Assembly: GCF_036347135.1 (NCBI RefSeq)
Contig: NZ_CP108938.1
Coordinates: 10,292,001 to 10,356,000, forward strand
DNA from: Streptomyces sp. NBC_00775
Lineage (GTDB): Bacteria > Actinomycetota > Actinomycetes > Streptomycetales > Streptomycetaceae
Direction of reading: 5' to 3'
Length of the DNA: 64,000 bases
The number at the start of each line of letters is the position of its first letter. Position 1 is the stretch's first letter. The notes below the pieces were generated by a model. The model saw only the letters and a program-made list of their open reading frames with translations. It was not told the DNA's origin and made no database searches. The position numbers and the translations under genes were made by a program. This document shows positions 1 to 9,188 of this stretch, in pieces.

Positions 1-76
1 CTCTGGCAGTGCGCGGCGGACGCAGCCTCGCACCCTGGCCGCCGCCACTCGACAGCGCGCCTCGATGACAGAGATG

Positions 77-84
77 TTGCGCAA
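77..84. promoter_or_regulatory. candidate LacI-type operator
   Basis: The sequence TTGCGCAA is a perfect 8-bp palindrome with a central CG, as in many LacI-family operators. It lies directly upstream of the -35 box of the promoter for the LacI-family gene that follows, which would suit autoregulation. The assignment is inferred from position and symmetry only. Confidence 0.35.
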
Positions 85-88
85 TCCC

Positions 89-117
89 TTGACGCGTCTC
101 GTTCCGTTGCGTAGATA
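89..117 (+). promoter_or_regulatory. vegetative-type promoter of the first LacI gene
   Basis: TTGACG (89-94) and TAGATA (112-117) are separated by 17 bp, a good match to the Streptomyces HrdB consensus. Transcription would start near 124, leaving a leader of about 70 nt before the ATG at 193. Confidence 0.6.
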
Positions 118-192
118 TGTCTGCGCAGTCATGGCAGCGCAGTCAGGCGGGAACTGGCCGCGTTGTCACCTGCCGGAGATCAGGAGGCGCCC

Positions 193-1266
193 ATGGCACG
201 ACTGACAGGCCGCAGCACAGGCACCGCGCCGCGCAGTATCGACGTGGCGCGTCTGGCGGGCGTCTCGCAGAAGACGGTGTCCCGGGTCATGAACGGTGAG
301 CAGTACGTCTCCGACGACGTACGCCGACGTGTCCTGGAAGCCGCCGACACCCTCGGTTACCGGCTGAACCACGCCGCCCGGGCGCTGGCCTCCGGACGGA
401 CCCAGACCATCGGTGTGGTGACGCTCGGAACGGCCCTGTACGGGCCCGCCTCACTGCTGATGGGCGTCGAACGCGCCGTACGGGACACCGGTTACGCGCT
501 CCGCGTGGTCAACACGATGGAGGGCGACGCCGCGGGCATCGCCGGTGCCGTCGACTCGCTCCTCGATCAGGGCGTGGACGGCATCGTCATCTCCGAGCCG
601 ATCGACGAGGAGGGCGGCGCGAACCTCTCCGTCCGCGTCGAGGTCCCGGTCCTGATCCTCGGCGCACCGCCGCCGTTCGCCGCCTCCCGCGTGGTGACCA
701 CGGGGCTCGTCTCCCACCAGCTGGCCCAGGCCGTCACCGAGCACCTGCTCGAACTGGGGCACACGACCGTCCATCACCTCGCCGGTCCCCAACGCTGGTA
801 CGCCGCCCGGGACCGTCTTGAGGGATGGCGGGCGACGCTGGCCGCGCACGGCAGACGGGAACCGCCCGTCATCGAGGGTGACTGGTCGGCCGCCTCCGGC
901 TACGCGGCCGGTCGCCGGCTGGCCGCCGACGACAGCGTGACGGCCGTCTTCGCCGCCAACGACGACATGGCCATCGGTCTGATCCGCGCACTGCTGGAAG
1001 CCGGCCGGCGCGTACCGGAGGACATCAGTGTCGTCGGACTCGACGACATCCCGGTCGCCGCCTATGTGACACCGCCCCTGACGACGGTCCGACAGCCGTT
1101 CGACGCGACGGCGCAGGACGGCCTCAAGCTGCTCGTGCACGCCATCGAGAACCCGGACGCGGACCCGGTACCGGTGGACAACCCGCCGGTCAACCTCGTC
1201 GTCCGCGAGTCGACCGCACCCCCGCCGAACCGGACGACCCCGGAACGCCGACGGACCACCGACTGA
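193..1266 (+). CDS. LacI-family transcriptional regulator
   Basis: This is a 357-residue LacI/GalR-type repressor. An N-terminal helix-turn-helix and hinge (about residues 14-65, with VARLAGVSQKTVSRVMNG and the hinge ARALASGRTQTIGVV) is followed by a periplasmic-binding-protein-like effector domain. I chose ATG 193 because AGGAGG sits at 182-187; an upstream TTG at 163 has no such site. It opens a sugar island and is transcribed towards the binding protein and permeases. The second LacI gene at 11071-12150 is a close paralogue over the whole length, so the two probably share effector or operator type. A sugar of arabinose or galactose type as inducer is inference from neighbours. Confidence 0.95.
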   Translation: MARLTGRSTGTAPRSIDVARLAGVSQKTVSRVMNGEQYVSDDVRRRVLEAADTLGYRLNHAARALASGRTQTIGVVTLGTALYGPASLLMGVERAVRDTGYALRVVNTMEGDAAGIAGAVDSLLDQGVDGIVISEPIDEEGGANLSVRVEVPVLILGAPPPFAASRVVTTGLVSHQLAQAVTEHLLELGHTTVHHLAGPQRWYAARDRLEGWRATLAAHGRREPPVIEGDWSAASGYAAGRRLAADDSVTAVFAANDDMAIGLIRALLEAGRRVPEDISVVGLDDIPVAAYVTPPLTTVRQPFDATAQDGLKLLVHAIENPDADPVPVDNPPVNLVVRESTAPPPNRTTPERRRTTD

Positions 1267-1662
1267 CTCCGCAAGAACCCCGTTCTCCGGCCCCGACCAC
1301 GAGGGGAGTTCCGCCCACTCATAGCCCGTCCACCCCTCCCACCTGCTACGACACCCGTACTCGAGTGAGCGAGCCGACCCACCTGCATCAGGTCGCCGCA
1401 CCTCCCACTCACCAGAGCCGCGGCCTGGGCACCTCCGCTTGAGCCGATCACCGCCCAGGCCGGCGCCCCTTCTCACGCCCTCACCGGCGCGAGCCCCCTT
1501 TCGGTCAACGAGCGTGACGTGCTCGGCCCCGGGATCCGCGAGGAAATGCGTTCGTCCCGCCGGCCTTGCCCCGCTCCTCACGCCTGAACGCTCCTCCCGG
1601 CATCCCTTCAGCACGCCGTCGCCCGGCGCGCGGATCCCTTACGCCTCACTGCGGAGTTCACC
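1267..1662 (+). other. intergenic region before the sugar transporter
   Basis: No gene is visible in these roughly 400 bases. It holds the palindrome ACTCGAGT at 1359-1366, again with a central CG, which could be an operator for one of the flanking LacI proteins. A GGAG ribosome binding site for the next gene lies at 1652-1655. No convincing promoter boxes were found. Confidence 0.3.
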
Positions 1663-3057
1663 ATGTCCAGATATTCCACAGCCTCCTCCTCGGCCTCCCT
1701 GAACCGTCGTGGCTTCCTCGCCGCGACCGGAGCCCTGACGCTTGCGAGCACACTGTCCGCCTGCGGTGGCGGCGACTCGGGCGGCTCGTCCGCCACGTCC
1801 GCCAAGCCGGTCAGCCAGGCCGACATCGACAAGGCCATGAAGACCCCGACCGAGCTGACGTTCTGGACCTGGGTCCCGAACATCGCCCAGGAGGTCGCGC
1901 TCTTCGAGAAGAAGTACCCGGCCATCAAGGTCAAGGTCGTCAACGCCGGCCAGGGAACTCCGCAGTACACCAAGCTGCGCACTGCCCTGAAGGCCGGCAG
2001 CGGCGCCCCGGACATGGTGCAGATCGAGTACCAGGCCATCCCGACCTTCACCATCACCAACAGCCTGCTGGACCTGCGGCCCTACGGCGCCTCCGCGCTG
2101 AAGAGCCGGTTCGTCGACTGGACCTGGGGCCAGGTCAGCGGCAGCAAGGGCGAGGTCTGGGCGATCCCGCAGGACACCGGGCCCATGGGCATGCTCTACC
2201 GCAAGGACATCTTCGACAAGCACGGCATCCAAGTGCCCACCACCTGGGACGAGTTCGCCGCCGCGGCCCGGAGGCTCCACAAGTCCGATCCGGACGTGTA
2301 CCTCACCAACCTGGCGGCGAACCAGGCCGCCGCATGGCATGGCCTGCTCTGGCAGGCGGGCGCCAAGCCGTACGTGACCTCGGGCAAGAGCGACATCGCC
2401 ATCAGCGTCGACGACGCCATCTCCCGGAAGCTCGGCGCGTACTGGGGCGGACTGGCGAAGGAAGGCGTGATCGGCGTCGATCCGGACTTCACCGACTCCT
2501 GGTACGCCGGACTGAACAAGGGCAAGTACGCCACCTGGCTCACCGCCGCCTGGGGGCCCGCCTTCCTCTCCGGCTCGGCCAAGTCCACCGCGGGCAAGTG
2601 GCGCGCGGCCCCGCTGCCGCAGTGGGACGCCGCCAAGCCCAGCTCGGGCAACTGGGGCGGCTCGACGACCGCGGTCATCCGCTCCACCAAGAACCCGATC
2701 GCGGCGGCCCGGTTCGCCCAGTTCCTCAACAGCGACCCCGCCAGCGCCAAGATGTTCGCCACCGAGCAGTTCTTCTTCCCGGCGACGAAAGCCGTGCTCG
2801 CGGACGCCGAGTTCGTCGGAGACGCGCCGTCCTTCTACGGCGGCCAGAAGGTCAACCAGGTCTTCGCCGACGTCAGCAGCACGGTCAACCCCTCCTTCCA
2901 GTGGCCGCCGTTCCTCGACCAGGTGGCCACGGACTGGACCGAGACCGTCGGCAAGTCCCTCGCCGGCAAGTCCGACACCGTCCGCGCGCTCGGCGCATGG
3001 CAGACGCGGCTCACCACCTACGCCAAGAGCCAGGGCTTCACCGTCAAGACTTCCTGA
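1663..3057 (+). CDS. ABC transporter sugar-binding lipoprotein
   Basis: This 464-residue extracellular solute-binding protein (family 1, carbohydrate type) captures a sugar outside the membrane and delivers it to the two permeases that follow. The N-terminus has a twin-arginine motif (NRRGFL, R15-R16), a hydrophobic stretch and a lipobox LSAC with lipidation at C34, so it is probably exported by Tat and anchored as a lipoprotein. A glycine/serine linker follows the cysteine. It is the first gene of a binding protein-permease-permease operon. No ATPase is encoded nearby, as usual for Streptomyces sugar systems served by MsiK. Substrate is not readable; the galactosidase downstream suggests a galactoside or arabino-oligosaccharide. 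Confidence 0.95.
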   Translation: MSRYSTASSSASLNRRGFLAATGALTLASTLSACGGGDSGGSSATSAKPVSQADIDKAMKTPTELTFWTWVPNIAQEVALFEKKYPAIKVKVVNAGQGTPQYTKLRTALKAGSGAPDMVQIEYQAIPTFTITNSLLDLRPYGASALKSRFVDWTWGQVSGSKGEVWAIPQDTGPMGMLYRKDIFDKHGIQVPTTWDEFAAAARRLHKSDPDVYLTNLAANQAAAWHGLLWQAGAKPYVTSGKSDIAISVDDAISRKLGAYWGGLAKEGVIGVDPDFTDSWYAGLNKGKYATWLTAAWGPAFLSGSAKSTAGKWRAAPLPQWDAAKPSSGNWGGSTTAVIRSTKNPIAAARFAQFLNSDPASAKMFATEQFFFPATKAVLADAEFVGDAPSFYGGQKVNQVFADVSSTVNPSFQWPPFLDQVATDWTETVGKSLAGKSDTVRALGAWQTRLTTYAKSQGFTVKTS

Positions 3058-3066
3058 CGGGTTGTC

Positions 3067-3092
3067 GGGTCCCGCGCCGCGGCGTGGGACCC
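3067..3092 (+). terminator. intercistronic stem-loop
   Basis: GGGTCCCGCGCC and GGCGTGGGACCC form a 12-bp stem (one G-U pair) around a two-base centre, 10 nt after the binding-protein stop. Such hairpins between binding-protein and permease genes usually stabilise the upstream message or reduce read-through, giving more binding protein than permease. Confidence 0.55.
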
Positions 3093-3133
3093 GGCCGTCC
3101 CCCACCCCCGATCCCACCCCTCAGAAAGGCCCG

Positions 3134-4078
3134 ATGATGACTGCCACAGCCGCGGCCTCCCCCAAGGGCCAGCGCCGAGACGGGCCGACCCGCCCCGGGC
3201 GCGGTGGCACGCGCCGCCGCCGGTCGGCAGGGCCACTGTTCATCGCCCCGTTCATGGCGCTGTTCCTGCTGCTCTTCCTCGCCCCGCTCGGCTACGCCGC
3301 CTACCTGAGCCTCTTCCAGGAGAAGCTCATCGGCGGCTCGACCTTCGTCGGCCTGGACAACTACGTCACCGCGCTGAAGGACCCGCTCTTCCTCAAGGGC
3401 ATCGGCCGCGTCGCCCTGTTCTTCCTGATCCAGGTCCCGGTGATGCTGCTGCTGGCCCTGTTCTTCGCGCTCGCCCTGGACAGCGGCCTGCTCCGCCTCG
3501 CCCGAGTGATCCGCCTCGGCATCTTCGTCCCGTACGCCGTCCCGAGCGTGATCGCCACCCTCATGTGGGGTTACCTCTACGGCCCCGACTTCGGCCCCTT
3601 CGCCCAGATCAGCCGCCATCTCCACCTGCCGGCCCCGCACTTCCTCAGCGACAGCTGGATGCTCGGCAGCCTCGCGAACATCGTGACCTGGGAGTTCGTC
3701 GGCTACAACATGATCATCCTGTACGCCGCCCTGCGCACCATCCCCGCCGAGCTCTACGAGGCCGCCGCCATGGACGGCGCCGGCGCCTGGCGCATCGCCT
3801 GGTCCATCAAACTCCCCGCGCTGCGCCCGGCGTTGACCCTCACTCTGCTGTTCTCGGTGATCGGCAGTTTCCAGCTGTTCAACGAACCGAAGCTGCTGAT
3901 GAGCGTCGCCCCGGACGTGATCAGCAGTTCCTACACCGCCAACCTCTACGCCTACTCCGTCGCCTTCATCAGCCAGCAGACCAACTACGCGGCCACGGTG
4001 TCCTTCATCCTCGGTCTTGTCATCGTGATCGTGTCGTACGCCTTCCTGCTCACCGCGAACCGCAGGAGGACCTCATGA
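3134..4078 (+). CDS. sugar ABC transporter permease (MalF-type)
   Basis: This 314-residue integral membrane subunit belongs to the carbohydrate binding-protein-dependent permease family. After an Arg-rich cytoplasmic N-terminus come six expected membrane segments. The cytoplasmic EAA loop that docks the ATPase is clear (YEAAAMDGAGAWRIAWSIKLP region, about residues 212-232). ATG 3134 follows AGAAAGG at 3123-3129; ATG 3137 is an alternative. Its stop overlaps the start of the next permease (ATGA at 4075-4078), so the two are translationally coupled. Confidence 0.93.
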   Translation: MMTATAAASPKGQRRDGPTRPGRGGTRRRRSAGPLFIAPFMALFLLLFLAPLGYAAYLSLFQEKLIGGSTFVGLDNYVTALKDPLFLKGIGRVALFFLIQVPVMLLLALFFALALDSGLLRLARVIRLGIFVPYAVPSVIATLMWGYLYGPDFGPFAQISRHLHLPAPHFLSDSWMLGSLANIVTWEFVGYNMIILYAALRTIPAELYEAAAMDGAGAWRIAWSIKLPALRPALTLTLLFSVIGSFQLFNEPKLLMSVAPDVISSSYTANLYAYSVAFISQQTNYAATVSFILGLVIVIVSYAFLLTANRRRTS

Positions 4079-5010
4079 CCACCGTGACCCCCGCACACTC
4101 GCCGGCTTCGACGGGTAAGCGGCCGCCCGCCGAGGCCCGCACACGGCGCCGGTCGTCGGCCCGCCGGCGCAGCACCCCGCTGACGATCGCCATGTTGGCC
4201 GTCCTCGCGTACTTCCTGCTCCCGCTGTTCTGGCTGCTGATCGCCTCGACCAAGAGCACCCAGGATCTCTTCAACAGCTTCGGCCTGTGGTTCTCGCACG
4301 CCCCGCAGCTGCTGTCGAACATCAAGGCCACCTTCACCCAGGACGACGGCGTCTACGGGCGCTGGCTGCTCAACACGGTCCTCTACGCCGGGGTGAGCGC
4401 GCTCGGCGCCGCACTGCTCGCGGCGGCGGCCGGCTACGGCTTCGCCAAGTACCGCTTCCGAGGCCATGGCGCCGCCTTCAACCTCATCCTCGGCGCCATC
4501 ATGATCCCGACCACCGCCCTGGCGATCCCCACCTACCTGCTCTTCGCCAAAGCGGGCCTGGTCAACACCCCTTGGGCCGTCATCCTGCCGTCCTTGATCA
4601 GCCCCTTCGGCCTCTACCTCATGCGGATCTACGCCGAGGACGCCATCCCCGACAGTCTCATCGAGGCCGCCCGCATGGACGGCGCCGGAGAACTCAGGAT
4701 CTTCCTCACGATCGCGCTGCGGCTGCTGGCCCCCGGCCTGGTGACGGTCATCCTCTTCACGCTCGTAGCCACCTGGAACAACTACTTCCTGCCGCTGATC
4801 ATGCTCAACGACCCGAACCTGTACCCCATCACGGTCGGGCTCTCCTCCTGGGCCGCCCAGGCGCAGAACGGTGGCGCCGGAGCCAGCAGCGACATGCTCG
4901 CCCTCGTCGTGACCGGCTCCCTGATCTCGATCATCCCGCTCGTCCTGGCCTTCCTGCTGCTCCAGCGGTACTGGCAGAGCGGCCTGGCCACCGGCGGCGT
5001 CAAGCAGTAG
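4075..5010 (+). CDS. sugar ABC transporter permease (MalG-type)
   Basis: This is the second permease, 311 residues, paired with the gene just upstream through a 4-nt ATGA overlap and preceded by AGGAGG. The EAA loop reads IEAARMDGAGELRIF, followed by the usual APGL turn. The Arg-rich N-terminus leads into the first membrane helix (LTIAMLAVLAYFLLPLFWLL). With the binding protein it makes the importer; the ATPase must be supplied from elsewhere in the genome. Confidence 0.94.
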   Translation: MTTVTPAHSPASTGKRPPAEARTRRRSSARRRSTPLTIAMLAVLAYFLLPLFWLLIASTKSTQDLFNSFGLWFSHAPQLLSNIKATFTQDDGVYGRWLLNTVLYAGVSALGAALLAAAAGYGFAKYRFRGHGAAFNLILGAIMIPTTALAIPTYLLFAKAGLVNTPWAVILPSLISPFGLYLMRIYAEDAIPDSLIEAARMDGAGELRIFLTIALRLLAPGLVTVILFTLVATWNNYFLPLIMLNDPNLYPITVGLSSWAAQAQNGGAGASSDMLALVVTGSLISIIPLVLAFLLLQRYWQSGLATGGVKQ

Positions 5011-5058
5011 CCCGCGCTGTCCTCACACCACTCCCCGTTTCCCCGGAGGTTTCCCTTC

Positions 5059-7197
5059 ATGGCGGCTCTGCCTGCCCGCGTCCTCTTCGGCGCCGCGTAC
5101 TACCACGAGTACACGCCCGCCTACGGCTCCCAACTGCTGCCCGACGAACGCCTCAAGACCGACCTGGACCTGATGGCCGAGGCGAAGTTCACCGTGATCC
5201 GGGTCGGCGAGTCGGTGTGGTCGACCTGGGAACCGGAAAACGGCCGCTTCGACCTCGACTGGCTCCAGCCGGTGCTGGACGGCGCCCACGAGCGCGGCAT
5301 CTCCGTCATCATCGGGACCCCGACGTACGCCGCGCCGCAGTGGCTGGCCCGTCAGTACCCGGAGATCACCGCAGAGCACTCCACCGGGCAGCGCCTCGGC
5401 TGGGGCGCCCGCCAGGAGATCGACTTCACTCACCCCGCCTTCCGGTTCCACGCCGAGCGGATCATCCGCAAGATGGTGGCCCGGTACGCCGACCACCCGG
5501 CGGTCATCGGATGGCAGGTGGACAACGAGCCGGGCCTGCACCTCTTCCACAACCGCGGTGTCTTCCAGCGCTTCGTGGACCACCTGCGGGAGAAGTACGG
5601 GGACGTCGAGACCCTGAACCGCGAGTGGGGGCTGGTGTATTGGTCCCATCGGCTGTCGACCTGGGCGGACCTGTGGACGCCTGACGGCAACGAACAGCCC
5701 CAGTACGACGTCGCATGGCGGGAGTTCCAGGCCCGGCAGGTCACCGAGTTCATCGGCTGGCAGGCCGACATCGTCCGTGAGTACGCCCGCCCCGACCACT
5801 TCGTCACCACCTGCATCTCCTACACCCGCCAAGGGGTGGAGGACGACGAGATGACGGACGGCCTCGACATCGCGTCGGGCAACCCGTACTACGACATGCA
5901 GGACGGCCTGCTGCTGCCCGATCCGACTCCCGACACCCATGAGCAGCAGTGGAAGACCACCGGGGTGTGGTCGATGTACCAGACCGCCGACTGGATGTTC
6001 TCCTCGCGCCAGGAGCCGTTCCTGGTCACCGAGACCAACGCCCAGAGCATCGGTTTTCCGTGGGACAACCGGCCCGGCTACGACGGGCAATGGCGCCAGG
6101 CCGCCTGGGCTCTCGTCGGCCGCGGTGCCCGCATGATCGAGTACTGGCAGTGGCAGACCCTGCGCTTCGGCGCGGAGACCTACTGGGGCGGAGTCCTCCC
6201 GCACAGCGGCCTGCCCGGCCGTACCTATGCCGAAGTCGCCCGTCTCGGCGCGGAGTTCGAGGCGGCCGGCCCGCTGGTCGCCGGTCTGGAACCGGACGCC
6301 GACATCACGATGGTCTACTCGATGCCGAGCAAGTGGCTGATGCAGAAGTACCCGCCGCTCGCGACCGCCGACGGCGAACCGGACGCCACCGCCTACCACC
6401 GGTTCTTCGACCCCTTCTACCGCGGCGCGTTCGACGCCGGCCGCCAGGTCCGCATCGTCCACGCCCGCCAACTGCACGACCCGCGCGGCGAACGGGAGGG
6501 GATGACACCGGAGGAGGCCGTCCAGCGCCACCCCGTCCTTGTCGCCCCGGCGCTGTACGTCGTCGACGACACCACGCTCGACTGGCTGGAGGCCTACGCC
6601 CGAGCAGGCGGCCACCTGGTTCTTGGCCCGCGCACCGCCTACGCCGACCACGAGGCACGGGCGCGCCACGAGCCGACCCCCGGACGTCTCGTCCCCGCCG
6701 CGGGCGTCCGGTACGACGAGTTCAGCAACCTCACGCGCGAGGTCCCGGTCCGCGCCGTGCCGGGCAGCCCGCTCGACGTGTCCGCGGACGCCACGGCGAT
6801 GCAGTGGATCGAGGGACTCACGGTCGTCGACGCGGATGTCCTCGCCACGTACGAGCACCCGCATTACGGCCGCTGGCCCGCCGTCACCACCCGCCGCCAC
6901 GGCGAGGGCCGGGTCACCTGCGTCGGCGCGATACCGGGCCGCGACCTCGCCCGGACGCTGGCCGAGTGGCTGGCCCCGGCCGCGAGCAGCGGGTGGCGCG
7001 ACCTCCCCGCGTCCGTCACCGCGACCACCGGCACGTCACCCGACGGCCGCCGCGTCCACATCGTCCACAACTGGAGCTGGGAGCCGGTGAGCCTCCCCGC
7101 CCCGGCGGACCTCTCCGACGCCCTGAACGGCACGTCCCACCCCGCAGGCACGCCGCTGGACCTCGGCGCCTGGGACGTACGCGTGTTCGTCTCCTGA
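5059..7197 (+). CDS. GH42 beta-galactosidase
   Basis: This 712-residue cytoplasmic glycoside hydrolase of family 42 would cleave terminal beta-galactosides (or alpha-L-arabinopyranosides) from imported oligosaccharides. The family start FGAAYYHEYTP is present. The general acid/base is E157 in WQVDNEPG, and the nucleophile is E325 in FLVTETNAQS. A catalytic barrel fills roughly residues 1-385, a trimerisation domain about 390-600 and a small beta C-domain the rest, so the protein is full length. No signal peptide is seen. It lies 48 nt after the permease, probably in one operon. The ribosome binding site CGGAGG is at 5043-5048. Exact substrate cannot be fixed from sequence. Confidence 0.95.
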   Translation: MAALPARVLFGAAYYHEYTPAYGSQLLPDERLKTDLDLMAEAKFTVIRVGESVWSTWEPENGRFDLDWLQPVLDGAHERGISVIIGTPTYAAPQWLARQYPEITAEHSTGQRLGWGARQEIDFTHPAFRFHAERIIRKMVARYADHPAVIGWQVDNEPGLHLFHNRGVFQRFVDHLREKYGDVETLNREWGLVYWSHRLSTWADLWTPDGNEQPQYDVAWREFQARQVTEFIGWQADIVREYARPDHFVTTCISYTRQGVEDDEMTDGLDIASGNPYYDMQDGLLLPDPTPDTHEQQWKTTGVWSMYQTADWMFSSRQEPFLVTETNAQSIGFPWDNRPGYDGQWRQAAWALVGRGARMIEYWQWQTLRFGAETYWGGVLPHSGLPGRTYAEVARLGAEFEAAGPLVAGLEPDADITMVYSMPSKWLMQKYPPLATADGEPDATAYHRFFDPFYRGAFDAGRQVRIVHARQLHDPRGEREGMTPEEAVQRHPVLVAPALYVVDDTTLDWLEAYARAGGHLVLGPRTAYADHEARARHEPTPGRLVPAAGVRYDEFSNLTREVPVRAVPGSPLDVSADATAMQWIEGLTVVDADVLATYEHPHYGRWPAVTTRRHGEGRVTCVGAIPGRDLARTLAEWLAPAASSGWRDLPASVTATTGTSPDGRRVHIVHNWSWEPVSLPAPADLSDALNGTSHPAGTPLDLGAWDVRVFVS

Positions 7198-7245
7198 TCC
7201 ACCCCTTGTGAGCACCTCACCGTAGTCATCCCCTGAGGAGGGGCC

Positions 7246-9051
7246 ATGCAGCGAAGAAGGCTTGGACGAGCCCTCGGCATCTTCACCGCGACATCCGCGA
7301 TCCTGGCGACACCCATGTTCAGTGCGCAGGCCTACGACCCGACGGGCGGCATCCTCTACCAGCTGGGCAGCGAGCCGTGCCTGAAGGGCCGGGGCAACTG
7401 CGCGGTCTACCCGAAGTCGGCGGAGCTGCCCAGCGGGCGACTGGTCGCGTCGTTCGAGAAGTCCACCGTCGTGACGTCGACGGGCAGCGCCGACAAGCAG
7501 ACCCTCCCCGTCTACAAGAGCGACGACCACGGAACGACCTGGCAGTCACTGTCCGAGGTCAAGGCTCCGGCGTACCTTTCCAGCGACCCCCAGTACGCCA
7601 AGTACACGAGCAACTGGACGAACCCGTACCTCTACACGCTTCCGCAGGACGTCGGGAACCTGAAGCAGGGCACGCTCCTCCTCGCCGGCGTCGTCTCGGG
7701 CGACGACTACTACTACAAGGAGCACAAGGCGGCCGACCCCAACTGGACGCCGTCGAACGACGGGGACCGCAAGGACCTGGCGATCGCCCTGTACTCCAGC
7801 ACCGACGACGGTGCGACGTGGAGTGTCGTCAACGTCATCGCGACCGGCGGCTGGCAGGGCGGCAGCGCGGGCGCGGTCGGCCAGAACATCGCGGCCGCCA
7901 ACACGAACAAGCAGGTGGACCCCGTCTGGGAGCCGTACCTGATGGTCTACAAAGGCCAACTCGTCTGTTACTACTCCGACGAGAACGACTACACCGGCTT
8001 CAACGCGACCACCGGCGTCCCGACACTGGACCCCGCCAACGACACCGCCACGGACTCGCACGGCCAGATCCTCGCCCACAGAACCTGGAACGGCACCAGC
8101 GCCCAGTGGAGCAACCCCGTCGTCGACATCGCCGGACTGAACCAGGACATGGGAGGCGGCAAGACGGAGATCGGCGGCGGGCGGCCGGGCATGGCGAACG
8201 TCGTCCGCACCACGGACGGCAAGTGGCTCCTGACCTTGGAGTACTGGGGCGGAGGGGTCAACACCCGGTACGTGCTCGCCGACAACCCGTTGAAGTTCTT
8301 CCTCGGCTCCGCCACGGGCACGGGCGTCACCTCCCTGTCCCTCGACAGCGGATCCCACGCTCTCGCGGTCAACGGCAGTCCAGTCGTCATCAGGCTTCCC
8401 GGGGGACGCCTGGTCTACAACGCGGCCGGCAGCGGCAACGTCTGGGTCAACGACAGCGGGCGCAGCGACGGCACGTGGAAGGAGTACCAGACGACCTCCC
8501 CGGCCGGCTACAGCCGCGACCTCCAGTACGTGGCGGGCACCGGCCGCCTCGCGATCCTCAACAACCAGGGCACTTCCACCATCGCCTACGCCGAGACCGA
8601 CCTCGGCCACTCGGACGGCGCCTACTACCAGTTGGTCAACCGCAAGACCGACCAGGTGATCGGCACCGGCAACAAGACCAACGACGCGAACATCGGCAAC
8701 GGTGACGTCCCCGACGTCCGCCTGGAGGCCGCGGGCTCGGCGGCGAACGCGGACACCCAGTACTGGCACATGGTGACCGAGCCGAGCGGCGGCGTGACCC
8801 TGCTCAACAAGTCGGGCGGCCGGGCCGCGGCCATCTGGACCGGCAGCGCGACCGCAGGCCAGAAGATCGGCCAATGGGTCGACAACAGCGACACCGGCAG
8901 CTGGAACCTCGTCAAGACCAGCGACGGGTTCTACAAATTGCAGTCTGTCAAGAACACGAGCCTCTACCTGACGGGAGCGTCCACCGGGGCACAGCTGACC
9001 CTGCAGACCGCGGCCACCGACGGCTCGCAGGACTGGGAACTCGTCCAGTAG
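7246..9051 (+). CDS. secreted sialidase-fold glycosidase with ricin-type lectin domain
   Basis: This 601-residue exported protein has a Sec signal peptide (MQRRRLGRAL start, cleavage after AQA at residue 29). Residues about 35-450 form a BNR/sialidase-like beta-propeller (repeated S.D.G.TW Asp-box motifs such as KSDDHGTTW and SSTDDGATW, plus WEPYLMVYKG). Residues about 460-601 form a ricin B-type carbohydrate-binding domain ending in QDWELVQ. The propeller resembles GH93 exo-arabinanase-like proteins. With GH42 and ribulokinase alongside, an exo-acting arabinan or arabinogalactan enzyme is my best guess, but a different sialidase-clan activity cannot be excluded. GAGGAGG precedes the ATG. A strong terminator follows the stop. 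Confidence 0.85.
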   Translation: MQRRRLGRALGIFTATSAILATPMFSAQAYDPTGGILYQLGSEPCLKGRGNCAVYPKSAELPSGRLVASFEKSTVVTSTGSADKQTLPVYKSDDHGTTWQSLSEVKAPAYLSSDPQYAKYTSNWTNPYLYTLPQDVGNLKQGTLLLAGVVSGDDYYYKEHKAADPNWTPSNDGDRKDLAIALYSSTDDGATWSVVNVIATGGWQGGSAGAVGQNIAAANTNKQVDPVWEPYLMVYKGQLVCYYSDENDYTGFNATTGVPTLDPANDTATDSHGQILAHRTWNGTSAQWSNPVVDIAGLNQDMGGGKTEIGGGRPGMANVVRTTDGKWLLTLEYWGGGVNTRYVLADNPLKFFLGSATGTGVTSLSLDSGSHALAVNGSPVVIRLPGGRLVYNAAGSGNVWVNDSGRSDGTWKEYQTTSPAGYSRDLQYVAGTGRLAILNNQGTSTIAYAETDLGHSDGAYYQLVNRKTDQVIGTGNKTNDANIGNGDVPDVRLEAAGSAANADTQYWHMVTEPSGGVTLLNKSGGRAAAIWTGSATAGQKIGQWVDNSDTGSWNLVKTSDGFYKLQSVKNTSLYLTGASTGAQLTLQTAATDGSQDWELVQ

Positions 9052-9064
9052 TCACCGTGAAGCC

Positions 9065-9091
9065 GGGGCCTGGCACTCGCTGCCAGGCCCC
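9065..9091 (+). terminator. factor-independent-type terminator
   Basis: GGGGCCTGGCA (9065-9075), loop CTCGC, and TGCCAGGCCCC (9081-9091) form a perfect 11-bp stem 13 nt after the secreted enzyme gene. There is no clear T-run, which is common in Streptomyces. It separates the hydrolase operon from the ribulokinase gene. Confidence 0.75.
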
Positions 9092-9110
9092 CCACCCTCA
9101 TTCGCCCGAT

Positions 9111-9120
9111 CGAACGTTCG
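9111..9120. promoter_or_regulatory. candidate LacI-type operator upstream of araB
   Basis: CGAACGTTCG is a perfect 10-bp palindrome centred on ACGT, lying 69 bp before the ribulokinase start. The central CG and flanking A/T match LacI-family operator style. Either of the two flanking LacI proteins could bind here; that is inference. Confidence 0.4.
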
Positions 9121-9188
9121 CCGACATCCCTGCTGCCAGGTCCGGACGGCCCACCACGACGATCACCTCACCGAAAGGACGGCCAGCC

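Noticed and set aside
5023..6900. Long antisense frame opposite the GH42 gene
   Set aside because: Shadow of a recognised gene; no family features or ribosome site.
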